Assembly (NCBI GenBank): GCA_948099385.1
Contig: CANUEZ040000062.1
Span: 2,721,501-2,785,500 of the forward strand
DNA from: Fasciola hepatica
Lineage: Eukaryota > Platyhelminthes > Trematoda > Plagiorchiida > Fasciolidae
Direction of reading: 5' to 3'
Length of the DNA stretch: 64,000 nucleotides
The first letter of the stretch is position 1, and every line of letters begins with the position of its first letter. The notes under the pieces were generated by a model that was given only the letters and a program-made list of their open reading frames with translations, did not search any database and was not told the origin of the DNA. The position numbers were made by a program, and so were the translations under genes. Below are positions 11,046 through 21,764 of the stretch, piece by piece.

Positions 11046-12278
11046 GTGGAACAACTGAGGGCCTCCCCCCATCCTTGCCCTATTCCTCACTGGAATTACC
11101 GCCTTCATCACCACTACCAACCCCCCCCACCGTATCCGCCACCATCGAGGCCTGCATCATCTCTTTCAGTCATACTCGTAAATGCCCGTTCGTTACTGAA
11201 CCAAACTAAAGCCATCCGCAGCATCTCTCAGCCCTCCGACTTTGATATTATCATTGTAACTGAAGCTTGGCTAACGGATTCCGTCCCGTCAGATCGAGTC
11301 TTTCTAGTTGGCTACCAGATGTTCCGAAGGAATAGGCCTCTTCGTGGGGGAGGCTGTCTAACCTATGTCAAAAACATTGCAGGCCATTCCACTCTCACAC
11401 ACAACTCTCGACGCCGTTCAGGATTCTCTGTGGATAACGATTCCCTTACCTAACTCCTATCTTCGTATTGGTTGCATCCATCGGCCACCTGATTCCAACT
11501 CTATGGACCTTACCAAGATTACTGACGCATTCAACTACCTTTCATTGCTGCCCTGTTCCTCCAAACTCATTTCGGGGGACTCCAATGCACCGAGCATCTG
11601 TTGGAATACTCTATCTGCCCCAAACAACTTATTAGATTTCATGTCATGCATCCGCGTAGGGCGCTGGACCCAACATGTAACAGCCCCAGCCAGAAGTAAC
11701 AACATCCTTGATCTGTTGTTAACGATTGGTTTATGTGATGTTTCAGCCAGTACGCTCGACGTCTTTCCAGGGAGTGACCACAGAATGGTGTCCTGCGTCT
11801 TCGTGGTTCCGCATGCTTTCGATAAATCCCACCCACCCAATCGTTTCTCTTCAGCAGTCAACTGGGACAATCTTATCTGCACGCTTCGTTCGTTAGACTG
11901 GGACGACTTCTTCCTGCAGAGAGACCCCCAGCTGGCTGCTGATTTACAATATTCTAACCTATCATACCTGCTGTCCGAAATCACTACAACTCGTATCATA
12001 ACAAACCGAGTCCGTAGTTCAGTCCTGAGCCGAATGCAAAACAAATATCTGAAGCTCCAGAAGGTGTATCACACCAGTGGTGACTTATCGTCATTCTTGC
12101 AGCCCCAAAGTCTCTCGTTAGCAATCAGAATTAGGTCTGACGATATGCTAAAAAAACAAGGAGTATCGACCTTGCAATGCCATGATACTCCCTCAAAGTT
12201 GGCACGCCTAATGAAGAACAGAAATCGAAGTAAACCAGCAGGTATCCTTTATCTCATTTTGGAAAATAACGACCACAT
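11046..12278 (+). pseudogene. LINE A ORF2, N-terminal part: APE-type endonuclease (broken)
   Basis: ORF2 opens with a Pro-rich leader, then endonuclease motifs: VNARSLLNQ (Asn of motif I), IIIVTEAWL (catalytic Glu) and GGGCLTYVKN. This frame stops at 11453. A frameshift near 11400-11440 moves the protein to the frame open from 11365, which continues with CIHRPPDSN, ISGDSNAPSICWN (usual GDFN) and GSDHRMVSCVF (SDH catalytic His). The domain would nick target DNA for target-primed reverse transcription. The frame runs straight into the LTR at 12279. The frame change across the insertion is 364 bases (LTR plus 5-bp duplication), and this exactly restores the RT frame downstream. Confidence 0.75.
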
Positions 12279-12642
12279 TGTAAAGAACGAATACCGAAAA
12301 TCTTTCTAAATGTTCAACGTGCTTTGTGAATTTGACTATATTTAACATTATCTTGGAAAACCCGCTCATACACCACACATTTTCACGTTTGTTTATCCAT
12401 GTGAGACATTTGAATTTGGCCTTGAACCGTTTCTGACTGTCGTGCTTGAGCCACGGGGCTTTGGACCTTTGGGTTTTACTGTGAAGCCTATTTGGCCGCA
12501 TACTTGAGGTTCGTATATATTTGTATCCTTTGTGCACTTCAATTTAGTACCGTAGAAGCAACGAATCAATCTTGTTCTGGTTTTGGGATTCGTTTGAATT
12601 GGCTACGCGTTGCTCGATTTGCGAGATTCGACTTACACACAT
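12274..12642 (+). mobile_element. Solo BEL/Pao-type LTR with 5-bp target-site duplication
   Basis: The LTR is 12279-12637 (359 bp, TG...CA), flanked by CACAT at 12274-12278 and 12638-12642. Removing the LTR and one CACAT joins ENNDHI directly to TSPVAIAEA in LINE A ORF2, matching the LINE B protein at that place. It is homologous to 4104-4464 and 1-90. A solo LTR is the usual product of recombination between the two LTRs of a full insertion. Strand is given by matching to the copy that precedes gag. Confidence 0.85.
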
Positions 12643-14341
12643 TACCTCACCTGTAGCAATAGCCGAGGCGCTTAATTTTTACTTTGCTGCATCCATGACT
12701 ACGAACCCCCTTACTTTAACCCCATGCATTGACCCTGTCACCGAGCACTTACTGTCTGATTTAGAATTTACTCTAAAAGAGGTGACCAACCAGCTTACCC
12801 GTGTCCGGAAGTCTTCACACCTTGGCCGCGATGGTGTTCCACCGACACTTCTACGTTTTGGAGGAACTGATGTCGCAACCCTACTATTGAAAGTCTACAA
12901 TCTATCCATCAAGTTTGGCATATTTCCTTCACAATGGAAGACTGCGGTCATCATCCCAATCCATAAGAATGGACCAATACATAACCCCTCAAATTACTGC
13001 CCTATCAACCACACTCCAATTGCTTCTAGGTTGATGGAACGCCTCATCGAACAGTGGATGTCTGATTTCCGATTGTCCTGTAACATCATCCAAAGTGGGC
13101 AGCATGGTTTACCAATCTCACGTGCATGCACCACTTGCCAGTACGACGTTTTAACCTCATAACGGCGGCCGCCGACAACAGTAAACCCATCATCATTATA
13201 TACCTTGATATGACAAAGGCGTTCGACCGCGTCCCTCACGCTTTATTACAAACCAAACTCAAAGCTCACGGCCTTTTCGGTTCGCTTTTAACGTGGTTAA
13301 CGTCATACCTATCGAATCGCTCACAAGTGGTTTCCATTGGTGGGTGTTTCTCGCAGCCTGCTCCAGTCATCAATGGAGTTATACAAGGCAGTGTACTCGC
13401 TCCTTTACTTTTTCTCGTCTACATAAATGATATATTTCCCATCTTGCACCATGGCACCCCATTCCTTTTCGCTGATGACGTTAAGATTGTCTATGAGTTT
13501 CCTCGTCAAAACCTCAACATTAGGCTGGATGAAATTTCTAGTGACCTAAAGCGACTCGGGCATTAGAGCAATTCATGGGGTATGGACTTCTCGACCTCGA
13601 AGAGCAGCCACACAACATTCAGATGTCAAGTGGCCCCCGGAACCCTGCTTATCCACGACCTATCCGTATCGTACAGCCCTTTAGTTCGAGACCTTGGTCT
13701 TCATTATTCTTGTAGCTTTAGGTTTTCTGAGTATGTTCCGCTCCAGATTGCAAGGACAAGAAGAACCACTGGTCTCATTTCCAGAACTTTTCGGCTAAAT
13801 GATTGCAAACCGCTCACTTACAAGTCTCACGCCAGGCCTCTCCTTGGGTACTGCCCCATTATCTTCACCAATATGACGAAATGTGACCGCATTTCTCTGG
13901 AGTCCGCGCAACGTCAGTTCGCCAAACAATTAGTGGGATTTTCCTCCAGTTTCTGTTAAAAGGATCGAATTATCTTACTCAGTCTCGGCCCTCCATGGCT
14001 GCGTCGCATGAAGCTCAATTTATGCTTCCTGTTTAAGCTGTACCACCGTACGGCCTTTAGGCGTACCGAGCCCATTCGTCTCACTCCCTCCACGAATTAT
14101 GCCCTACGCCATCGGTCATTGCAGCTCTATTCCTAGATCAAAATTAGCGTTAAGGTCTAACTTCTTCCTTATAAAATACTCAAAGTTATGGAATAAACTC
14201 CCGCTAAACATCCGCGACAGTCTCTCAATTTCCCAGTTAAAAGGCTCGCTGAATCACTTCTTGACTGTTCCCAATGTGATCCTTCTTACCGGCCAGACCG
14301 TCACCAAAGAGGTGGCCTACGAAAACGGGTTTGATTGCTAG
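12643..14341 (+). pseudogene. LINE A ORF2, reverse transcriptase and C-terminal part (broken)
   Basis: The first open piece (to 13162) carries RT fingers: GRDGVPPTLLRFGG, PSQWKTAVIIPIHK, NYCPINHTPI and QHGLP. A single-base frameshift near 13145 leads into the next piece (to 13566): YLDMTKAFDRVPH, NGVIQGSVLAPLLF and the catalytic FADDVKIV, intact. A TAG at 13564-13566 is in frame with the following C-terminal piece (13582-13959, HARPLLGYCP and AQRQFAKQL). The tail is 14099-14341 (YSKLWNKLPLNIRDS). The enzyme would copy LINE RNA at the nick. At least one frameshift and one nonsense codon inactivate it. Confidence 0.8.
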
Positions 14342-17300
14342 GATTATTGCATCAAAACTTTCATTTCTCGCCCGATGACAAAAGCCAGGGCAACTATTTC
14401 TTTGTACGTTATATTGCATACAATCTATACTACGGTAGCTACAGTTTGCTGACTTTTGTAACAATACCTAGTCTAATGCTTGCCGGTTCTCTTAATCTTA
14501 GACAGTGTTCGTGTTCTATTGCCAACCAAAGTTCCCTAGCTTTAGATGACTCTGCAGCAAATAGGCATATGTCTTGGATCCCAGGACACTGAACTCCGCC
14601 GTCTACCACCTTACTTGATCCTTAACTCCTTTTCCGTTCATTTTGGCTGCCACCACCGGCCCGGGTTTTATGTCCGGCCTCATTTCGCCTCTCTTAATCA
14701 TCTCATTCCGGAATCTCTTATCTCAGAAGCCCACTTGCTAGTACCTACTTGGTGGCCTGCCCTCTCGTCTCATCTCTGTATCTACCATCCACCAACCACT
14801 ATCATATTCCCTCTTATACATCACACTATTTCCCATCAGCTGAGCTAGACTCATCTACACCAGTTAGCCCGAAATAGTCTCCGATGGTCTTAGGCATGGT
14901 CTGGCGCTGTATGAGACTGATGCACTTATGCCAGCTTGTGATTTACAACGTTCGTTGTCCTACTCCGTGTGTTTGCATGGTCCAACTCTGCTTTTTCCCA
15001 GCCCATGCTAGCGAAACCCCTGATGTCAACGGCACCCATACCATAGCGTCTTCTGAAAGTGGAGAAAACAGACCACCCCAGCAGTTGCGAAAAAAGGCAA
15101 TTACGCATAAAATTACGATCGGGCGGAGGGACTATGGAAAGTTCCTTTATGGGCTCAACCACCCCTCTGTTAAAAAACAAAAAAAGAAGGAAAAAATTGG
15201 AAAAAAGAACAGTGGAGACAAAACGTCCTCGTGGGATCGCTTCGATCTCCAAATACCACTGACATCGGGCTGTGAAGGAATTGGGCAACCTTCATCTATG
15301 GGTATATCTCCCATCGGCTCAGACCTGATCCTGCGAAAGGGGAAAATCCACATCGCCCTTGTTCGCTCAACAAGGTTGTCTTTTTCACGCACGAGACTGA
15401 CTGGGGTGACAGTGCACTGGACTCTCCACATACGTTTACCCACCCCCCGCTCTAATTTCTCAACCACTCCATACCCTCCCTAAGCGCACCTAGCATGCAT
15501 GTTGACGTTAAATACAATCGCAACCATAGCCCTGACTTTCAACCCATTGGCCTGGGCAGCGTGTAGACGGCAGCCGCGGTGAAGCCCGGAAAAGAAGAAA
15601 TAGAAAGAAGAACATAGTGGAGACCGGTCACCTTTTCCATACATACCCCTCCGTCTTCCGTCATCTTTCTCAGAAAGCGGCCTTCTCGATGTCCTAGCAT
15701 CCAAGCCACGTTTAGGTTTACAACCCTACCTAACAGTAACCACAGCCTCCTGCCAACTACAATCACTACCGCAGCCCGGACTTTAAGCCCACTTACATGG
15801 GTAACATATGGAGACAACAGATGACCAACACCTGCCTCACTTGAATCTACAAGAAATGAGCACGGAGAACTGTTCATATTTTCCCATTCCCTAATAACTA
15901 TCTCTCCTCACTTCTATAACAAATATGATATTCATGCAGCCATCACGTCATGAGATTTCCCTGCTCACATTTAAGTTTATTCTCAGTAGGCTGGCCCCAC
16001 CGAGTAGGAGCACAGACGAACTTACTTCCACGTTTCTCTGCATGATAACAATTTTCTCTGACGCATCACCACCGATGCCCTAGTGGTTCTTCCTGCAACC
16101 TTACTTAATTGCTCTTCAGAACTTCTAATTGCGTGCAGACCATTTATCCTTTGAAATGCAGAGGCAGCAGCCCACCCGGTTTACGCTATCTTGCAAGCCT
16201 GAAGTAGTACTTATCAACCTTACGTTACTCAAACTCTGGAATTCAAACCCAGACCAAAATATGAAATGTGCCATCGACCATTCATACAAACCCAGCCAGT
16301 TCATTATTAACTGTCGCCATTTATTATCATAAATCGCAGCTGGAACCACGTCCAGACTGCTAACATCATTTGTTTCAGGTTTGTCGTCGTCCACTCTCTC
16401 GGGCTCCACTTTCGGTGACCAAGGTTCACACATCAACCCGTACCGACAGAGACCTAAACGGAATCTTTCATACCAAACGGGATTGCAATCGAACCACACG
16501 ACCTAAAACACTCCCAACTGCTTACCAGCAGATTGATAGGCGTCTTCTGACGCAACACCTCTGCTACTGATATCACTGCTGGAGTCTTCACAAATAACAG
16601 TTCACAAGCTACCTTCGACTGATTGACTGACACGTCCCTTACCCCGCCTGATAAACCATACCCACGAGATGCTACACATCACCTTGGTCTCATATGAAAC
16701 AATCCAATAACAGAGCCAGAATACGCAACACAGGAATTTTGTACTCAATAAATTTCGATACGCCATCCGAACGCAAGTCCACTTACCCCCCATCCGTGGT
16801 TCCCAATAATGACGCCGAATATCACTGAGAATCGATAAGTCCATATGTTTTTGTCAGCGTAACAGAACAATAAGGCGCGAGCCTACGCTGAAGTTTTTCG
16901 CTCAGTTTTCTCTTGCAAGATTTCATTTTTCTTTCGATCGTTATCCGGCTTGAAATTGATTCTTCACTAAATCAAGGCCTTCAAGTTGCGCTCCCTTTTT
17001 TCTGAGTGATACGGGTTATTGATCTTGAACCTAAACTCACCTTTTATATGAATTGCTGTTTCCTCTATATTCATCAACGTTTCCTAGTCCATTTCCACAT
17101 ACTTCGTTCATATTTCCCCGTTTCATGAAGCACTCCGTTTATTGAGACCGGGAGTATCCGTCATTCCGGGCCATCGTCGTCTTCATAGAGAGCCGTTCTC
17201 CTCATATTCACCAAAGTTTACGAGTGTACTCCCATTAATTTCTTTCACCTCTTCATGTTCATAACTTATTCCGTTCATGGAACCCCAAAAGGCCCCCGTT

Positions 17301-17608
17301 GTGCACAGCTTGCATTATTTTGGTTTATAATTCATCCTTAGCGCTATATTTTCACGACACATTTCGCATTCCCACGAGCCACCACCAACCGACCCGGATT
17401 CGAAACCAAGCCGTATTTGCCGCGCGAACCATTATCATTTCGTTCGATTAAAACTAACTCTAGCTATATTGCTTTGCTTCTGACGATTTCGACTCGCTTT
17501 CTTGAAATTTGTGTATAGTTCATTGTTTTGAGTAACGTTGTACACCAAGATCATACCCTTGCGCGTGTGTCTCGACCATGGTCGAGAAATATACCATTAT
17601 TATTATTA
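14342..17608 (+). repeat. LINE A 3' UTR (about 3.2 kb) and tail
   Basis: No convincing gene follows ORF2. The region ends with TCTCGACCATGGTCGAGA (17570-17587, a perfect 18-nt palindrome), then AAATATACC and an ATT repeat to about 17608. A matching but mutated end lies at 32936-32979, and both are preceded by loosely collinear sequence (for example CGCAGCTGGAAC near 16330 and CACAGCTGGAAC near 31575). Purine-rich runs at 15170-15215 and 15575-15615 and an imperfect internal duplication near 15505-15560 and 15755-15815 are visible. The 199-residue open frame at 14884-15483 is low-complexity and I do not believe it. Confidence 0.5.
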
Positions 17609-17611
17609 ACT

Positions 17612-18553
17612 AGACTGTCAGATTCCCTTTTACCTGTGTTCGTCGATCCTTTCCCTCATTTTCCCTCGTTTATCAACTTCTGCACGCAGACATCACTTCT
17701 GTGCTTCCTTAGTTTGTTCTCTTTTGCAGTTGATCCCCATGTCCACATGTCATAGACAAATTCATCAGGGTTTACCTAAGTTACTTCCGTACCTTTTGAC
17801 CCAACCCTACCTGTCTGTTCCAAGCACTGCTACTTCCGTGTTCCATGCGTTTACTGCTATTTTCCCCTGCCCTTATATTTGTAAATGTATATACTTTCTC
17901 CGTCTCCTCCAGTTCTTTGCCGGCCAGTTCTCTTGCCACAAAGCCACCACCCCTCATGGTATGCTCCCTCTTTGTCTATATCTGTGCCTCATAATTACCG
18001 TACCTCGATCCTTCCACGGCATTGCTGCCATACGGCTCACTCTTTACGTTTTGCATTGCTTGCTCCCTGTTTTCAAGTTGACTCTGTCCGCTTATTGCAA
18101 TAACGCTTAGTTCATGGCCACCTAGTCCCCAGCAATACGAATCGATTTTTTGTACTTTATTTCTTCTCTTTTCATTTTCTTTTTCCTTCATCGTTTCTCG
18201 TAAGGATAATTTCTCATGCCGATTTTCAGTCCTCCCCATGTAAAACTCCCAGGTTCCGTTCTCCTCCACTTGGCTCAGCCAGCTGCTTCAACCGACCTTG
18301 ACTTTCGGATTTGCCGGGCACATACCTGAATCCATCTCTGGGTCCACTTGAGTTCCCTCCATTATTCGTTGGTGTGTAGACATTTATCTCCTATTCATTT
18401 CCCATTTATTTCTCCCTACCCCTCATTTTCTTGCGTTTTTCTAAATTTTCCGTGGATATTGTCTGCCACTTTTGTCACTTGAGAAAATTTTGATCATGCG
18501 TAAGGCAAACCTCGGGCGTCTCCGAAACAACCTACTATTAATATTATTATTAT
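17612..18553 (+). repeat. LINE E 3' UTR, distal part and ATT tail
   Basis: It aligns with LINE D about 41745-42658. Shared landmarks include GCCGGCC/CACCGGCC with TTCTCTTGC, TTGATCATGC and the terminal GGGCGTCTCCGAAA before an ATT repeat. Since LINE D has these joined to what LINE E has at 8480-8940, this is the rest of LINE E beyond the LINE A insertion. Confidence 0.7.
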
Positions 18554-18555
18554 GA

Positions 18556-18595
18556 GGTGGATCCTAGGTGCATCTTCTGTAATCAGCGTGACCCG
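18556..18595 (+). pseudogene. LINE F ORF2 C-terminus, left part
   Basis: About 37 bases match the end of LINE B ORF2 (63622-63665; the ATCTTCTGTAA and GACCCG words). The reading continues in frame on the far side of the gypsy element: VISVTR joins HSISVNGAYY. It begins directly after the LINE E ATT tail, so this copy is extremely 5'-truncated or was cut there. Confidence 0.75.
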
Positions 18596-19139
18596 TGTAG
18601 CGTACAACTCTGTCTATATGGTACACTAAATGAATGTCAACAATATCTAAGGCGACACTAGCAAACTAAGATGGGCGGAGGAGCGTGCGGTGATAAAAAG
18701 GCCAAAAGGGTATGTACATTAAGAAATAAAATGAAACAAAAGGTGTGACTCAAACTCATAGTTGTTCAGTGTTCTTGTGATTAGGAAATGAGCGTCGAAG
18801 AGCCAATATCCGCCAATGTCTTCGGTTCAGCTCGGTCTGACAGCCATCCGTTGGACAGAACGGGATGGTATTGGGCGAGGTGCCAAGAAACGCCGTTGAA
18901 GCTTCCAAAATGTTTCGTTTCACACAGTTAGTTCCGACCGATATAATTCCAAGACACTCCAAACCAGAAGATGAAACCGTGCCAGAATGAAAGATTTATT
19001 TACAGCCCTTTTTGTATTGCGCGGTGATGATGACCAAAAAGGTGTGCGTTTTACATTAAAACGTCGGTACAACAAAGGAGTGTCGCACCAAGGGACGTTG
19101 AAAATCATGGAAAAAGTCGGAAATTTACAGGTACCTACA
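18596..19139 (-). repeat. Gypsy A 3' LTR
   Basis: 544 bp, TG...CA, paired with 23364-23907. I counted four differences by eye (near 18605, 18686, 19118 and 19136), so the insertion is young. A GC-rich purine run, the candidate polypurine tract, lies at 19140-19152 (read on the minus strand GCGGGGGAG). Confidence 0.9.
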
Positions 19140-19223
19140 CAACTCCCCCGCCAGAGCGTTTGTTGTACAAAATAAACGCTCGATAGAAAAATAGAAAGAG
19201 GAAACGGTTAGCGAAAGAAAACG

Positions 19224-21161
19224 TCAACTAACAAAGTCTTGAAATCTGACAGGATGTCGAACGTTTCTGCCGGAACGGCGGGTTACCAGGGAAGGTTTTT
19301 GCTGTGGCGGTGCTGGCGGGTGTAGTGTAGTGTCTACTGTGATGATAGAGGGTGGATCATCAACAAGAATTGTTGGTGGTGTGTCTGTGGATGGTGATGG
19401 CGTCGGTATTGCTGGTGACGGAGGTGTATCAAAATACGCGGGTTTCAATCTGTCAATGGAAACAGTGTCTGGCGTATCGGCTTTTTGAACCACGAAATAT
19501 TTGTCTGTGCGACTAAGTACCTTAAATGGACCGTCATGCGGTGGTGTGAGCAGTTTCCGAACGGCATCGTTACGAATAAAAACGAAAGGTGACGTATATA
19601 GATCATTATGTACAAAAACGTGTGTGGATGACAAGCGAGTGGGTGTTGGACGTAGATGTGACATACGGTCTTTGAGTTGTTGGACAAATTGGGATGGGTT
19701 AGGACTGGCATCGGTGCTAGGTTGAACATACTCACCTGGAAGGCATATGGTGGTACCAAAAACGAGCCCAGCCGACGTACTGTGGAGTTCGTCTTTGACT
19801 GATGACCGCAGACCCAAAAGAAGTAGTAGCAGGTTGTCGCTCCAGTTACTGGGGTTTGGCTGTGATATCAGTGCTGCTTTGGGTTGACGGTGTAGGCGCT
19901 CTACCATGCCATTGGACGAAGGATGGTATGCAGTTGTTGTGATGTGTTTACAGCCAAGCAGTTTAGTGAACTCACGATACAGAGTCGACTGGAATTGGCT
20001 GCTACGGTCCGTGGTGACGGTAGACGGTACACCAAATGTAGCAATCCAGTGCTGGAGTAGTAATTTTGCAATGTTTTCTGCCGAGGTGTCGGAAGTGGGT
20101 ACTGCCACCGGCCAGCGTGTGAAACGATCAACAACGGTTAATAAGTGGGTATGTCTATTTGATGGTGGTGGTGGACCAACAAGATCGACGTGAATGTGTG
20201 TGAAACGGACGTCAGCAACGGTGAACTTACTGGGAGGAGAAAAAGTGTGGCGGTGGACTTTGTTTCTCTGACATTGTAAACACTGTTTAGTCCACAATGC
20301 AATGTCAGAATTCATACTGGGCCAAACAAATCTGGCAGAAATGAGTTTGCGAGATGCACGGATACCAGGATGGGAACGAGAATAAAAATGATCGAAAACG
20401 ATCTTCCTGTAGCAAGTTGGAACGATAGGACGAGGGTTACCTTTAGACCAGTCACATAGGACTGTGCCATCGGCTGAAGGTGGGGGAGAATCCTTGAGCT
20501 CGAGTGTGGAGGATGTGCGCAGTTCGAGCAAAGATGGATCATCACGCTGGAGGTTTGCCAGTTCCGTAAGATCAAATTTAGTCTGCACCGTGTTGATGTC
20601 AGGTCTGGATAATGCATCAGCCACAACATTATCAACTCCACGCACGTAGCGGATGTCTGTTGTGAACTGAGAAATATAATCCAAATAGCGGATATCTCTG
20701 GGTGAATGTCGGTCAGGCTTGGCATGAAGTGCGTGTGTCAGGGGTTTGTGGTCAGTGTGCACACGAAATTGTCGTCCTTCCAAATGATGACGGAAATGAC
20801 GGATGGAAAAGTAAATGGCCAGGAGTTCACGAGAAGACTTGATGTATTTTGTCTGTGCCTCCTGGAGTTTTTGCGAGAAGAACGCTAAGGGCTGTAATTG
20901 GTTGTCCACTATTTGGTGAAGCACTGCACCGAGTGCAGTATTTGATGCATCAGTCGTTAGGACTAACTCAGTATTTGGATCCGAATGTAGATGGTGCAGC
21001 ATGGTGGCATCCACGAGAGCTTTTTTGGCTTCTGTGAAAGCTGTCTCGGCCTCGGGAGTGAAATCGATTGTCTTGACGTTGGACTTGAGAAGATCGGTCA
21101 AAGGTGAAACGATGGTCGCACAATGGGGAATGAAGCGACGGTAGTAGTTCAAAATTCCCAA
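19224..21161 (-). CDS. Gypsy A Pol, RNase H and integrase part
   Basis: A 645-residue open piece in the same frame as the RT upstream and cut from it by a TGA at 21168-21170. It starts with the RT thumb (GILNYYRRFIP), then RNase H: TDASNTALGAVL, SRELLAIYFSIRHF, HTDHKPLTHAL and VVADALSR. Integrase follows with the HHCC region (HFYSRSHPGI, then CLQCQ), the catalytic triad HVDLVG, TTDRSSQF (usually DRGSQF) and MVERLHR. The C-terminal tail is Pro-rich (about residues 560-645) and ends near RNVRHPVRFQDFVS. RNase H removes RNA from the hybrid and integrase inserts the DNA copy in the nucleus. Motifs are complete, so loss of function comes from the stops. Confidence 0.88.
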   Translation of the reverse strand: MGILNYYRRFIPHCATIVSPLTDLLKSNVKTIDFTPEAETAFTEAKKALVDATMLHHLHSDPNTELVLTTDASNTALGAVLHQIVDNQLQPLAFFSQKLQEAQTKYIKSSRELLAIYFSIRHFRHHLEGRQFRVHTDHKPLTHALHAKPDRHSPRDIRYLDYISQFTTDIRYVRGVDNVVADALSRPDINTVQTKFDLTELANLQRDDPSLLELRTSSTLELKDSPPPSADGTVLCDWSKGNPRPIVPTCYRKIVFDHFYSRSHPGIRASRKLISARFVWPSMNSDIALWTKQCLQCQRNKVHRHTFSPPSKFTVADVRFTHIHVDLVGPPPPSNRHTHLLTVVDRFTRWPVAVPTSDTSAENIAKLLLQHWIATFGVPSTVTTDRSSQFQSTLYREFTKLLGCKHITTTAYHPSSNGMVERLHRQPKAALISQPNPSNWSDNLLLLLLGLRSSVKDELHSTSAGLVFGTTICLPGEYVQPSTDASPNPSQFVQQLKDRMSHLRPTPTRLSSTHVFVHNDLYTSPFVFIRNDAVRKLLTPPHDGPFKVLSRTDKYFVVQKADTPDTVSIDRLKPAYFDTPPSPAIPTPSPSTDTPPTILVDDPPSIITVDTTLHPPAPPQQKPSLVTRRSGRNVRHPVRFQDFVS

Positions 21162-21167
21162 GAAACG

Positions 21168-21737
21168 TCATAACTGTGTGATCGTTTGAGGTGCAGGAAA
21201 TGACAGGATGCTGCGAACCTTATCTGGGAGGGGTGTCAAACCGTTTTGATCGATATGGTGCCCGAGAAAGTCGAGGGACGGAACGCCGAATACGCATTTA
21301 CTAGGGTTCAGCTGAAGTCCGTATTGTTGGAAACGCTGAAGGAATTGACGCAGGTCAATGGCATGCTCTGATGGAGAGGCGCTGGCAATTAAGATGTCGT
21401 CGATGTAGCCAAACGCGAAGGGTAGACCTTGAAGCACTTCATCGACGAATCGTTGGAACGTCTGAGCAGCGTTTCTCAATCCAAATGGCTTGCTAATGGA
21501 CTCGAACAGGCCAAAAGGCGTGGTGATAGCTGTCTTGGGAATGTCTTCTTCGGCCACGGGGATTTGGTGATATGCCTTTACGAGGTCAATCTTGGAAAAG
21601 ATTGTCTTCCCAGAGAGATTCTGTGCAAAGTCATGAATGTGTGGGATCGGGTACCTGTCGGGGACGGTGACGTTGTTGGGAGCACGGTAGTCTCCACAGG
21701 GTCTCCAATCACCAGATGATTTTGGAACCATGTGCAA
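21168..21737 (-). CDS. Gypsy A Pol, reverse transcriptase palm
   Basis: A 189-residue open piece with [51 protein letters not shown] and the catalytic YIDDILIAS. The start codon listed is internal; the frame is continuous with the protease piece upstream except for a TGA at 21765-21767. It ends at another TGA. In both cases the expected residue is Arg, so CGA to TGA is the simplest change. Confidence 0.88.
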   Translation of the reverse strand: MHMVPKSSGDWRPCGDYRAPNNVTVPDRYPIPHIHDFAQNLSGKTIFSKIDLVKAYHQIPVAEEDIPKTAITTPFGLFESISKPFGLRNAAQTFQRFVDEVLQGLPFAFGYIDDILIASASPSEHAIDLRQFLQRFQQYGLQLNPSKCVFGVPSLDFLGHHIDQNGLTPLPDKVRSILSFPAPQTITQL

Positions 21738-21764
21738 AGGCGAGGCCCATGGGCTTGAAGACGG

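Larger units (their letters stand above)
8940..17608 (+). mobile_element. LINE A, nearly complete CR1/Jockey-like retrotransposon
   Basis: Order: 5' UTR (start between about 8940 and 9100, not fixed), ORF1 (9307-10878), ORF2 endonuclease and RT (11046-14341, broken), long 3' UTR, and a 3' tail of an 18-nt palindrome plus an ATT repeat. It sits inside the 3' UTR of LINE E, which resumes after 17608. A solo BEL-type LTR is inserted in ORF2. Several frameshifts and stops make it inactive. The clade label rests on the APE-type endonuclease and the FADD RT motif. Confidence 0.7.

Noticed and set aside
14884..15483. A 199-residue open frame on the plus strand
   Set aside because: Lys-rich low-complexity middle, no family and no counterpart in other LINE 3' UTRs; it lies in a UTR-like region.
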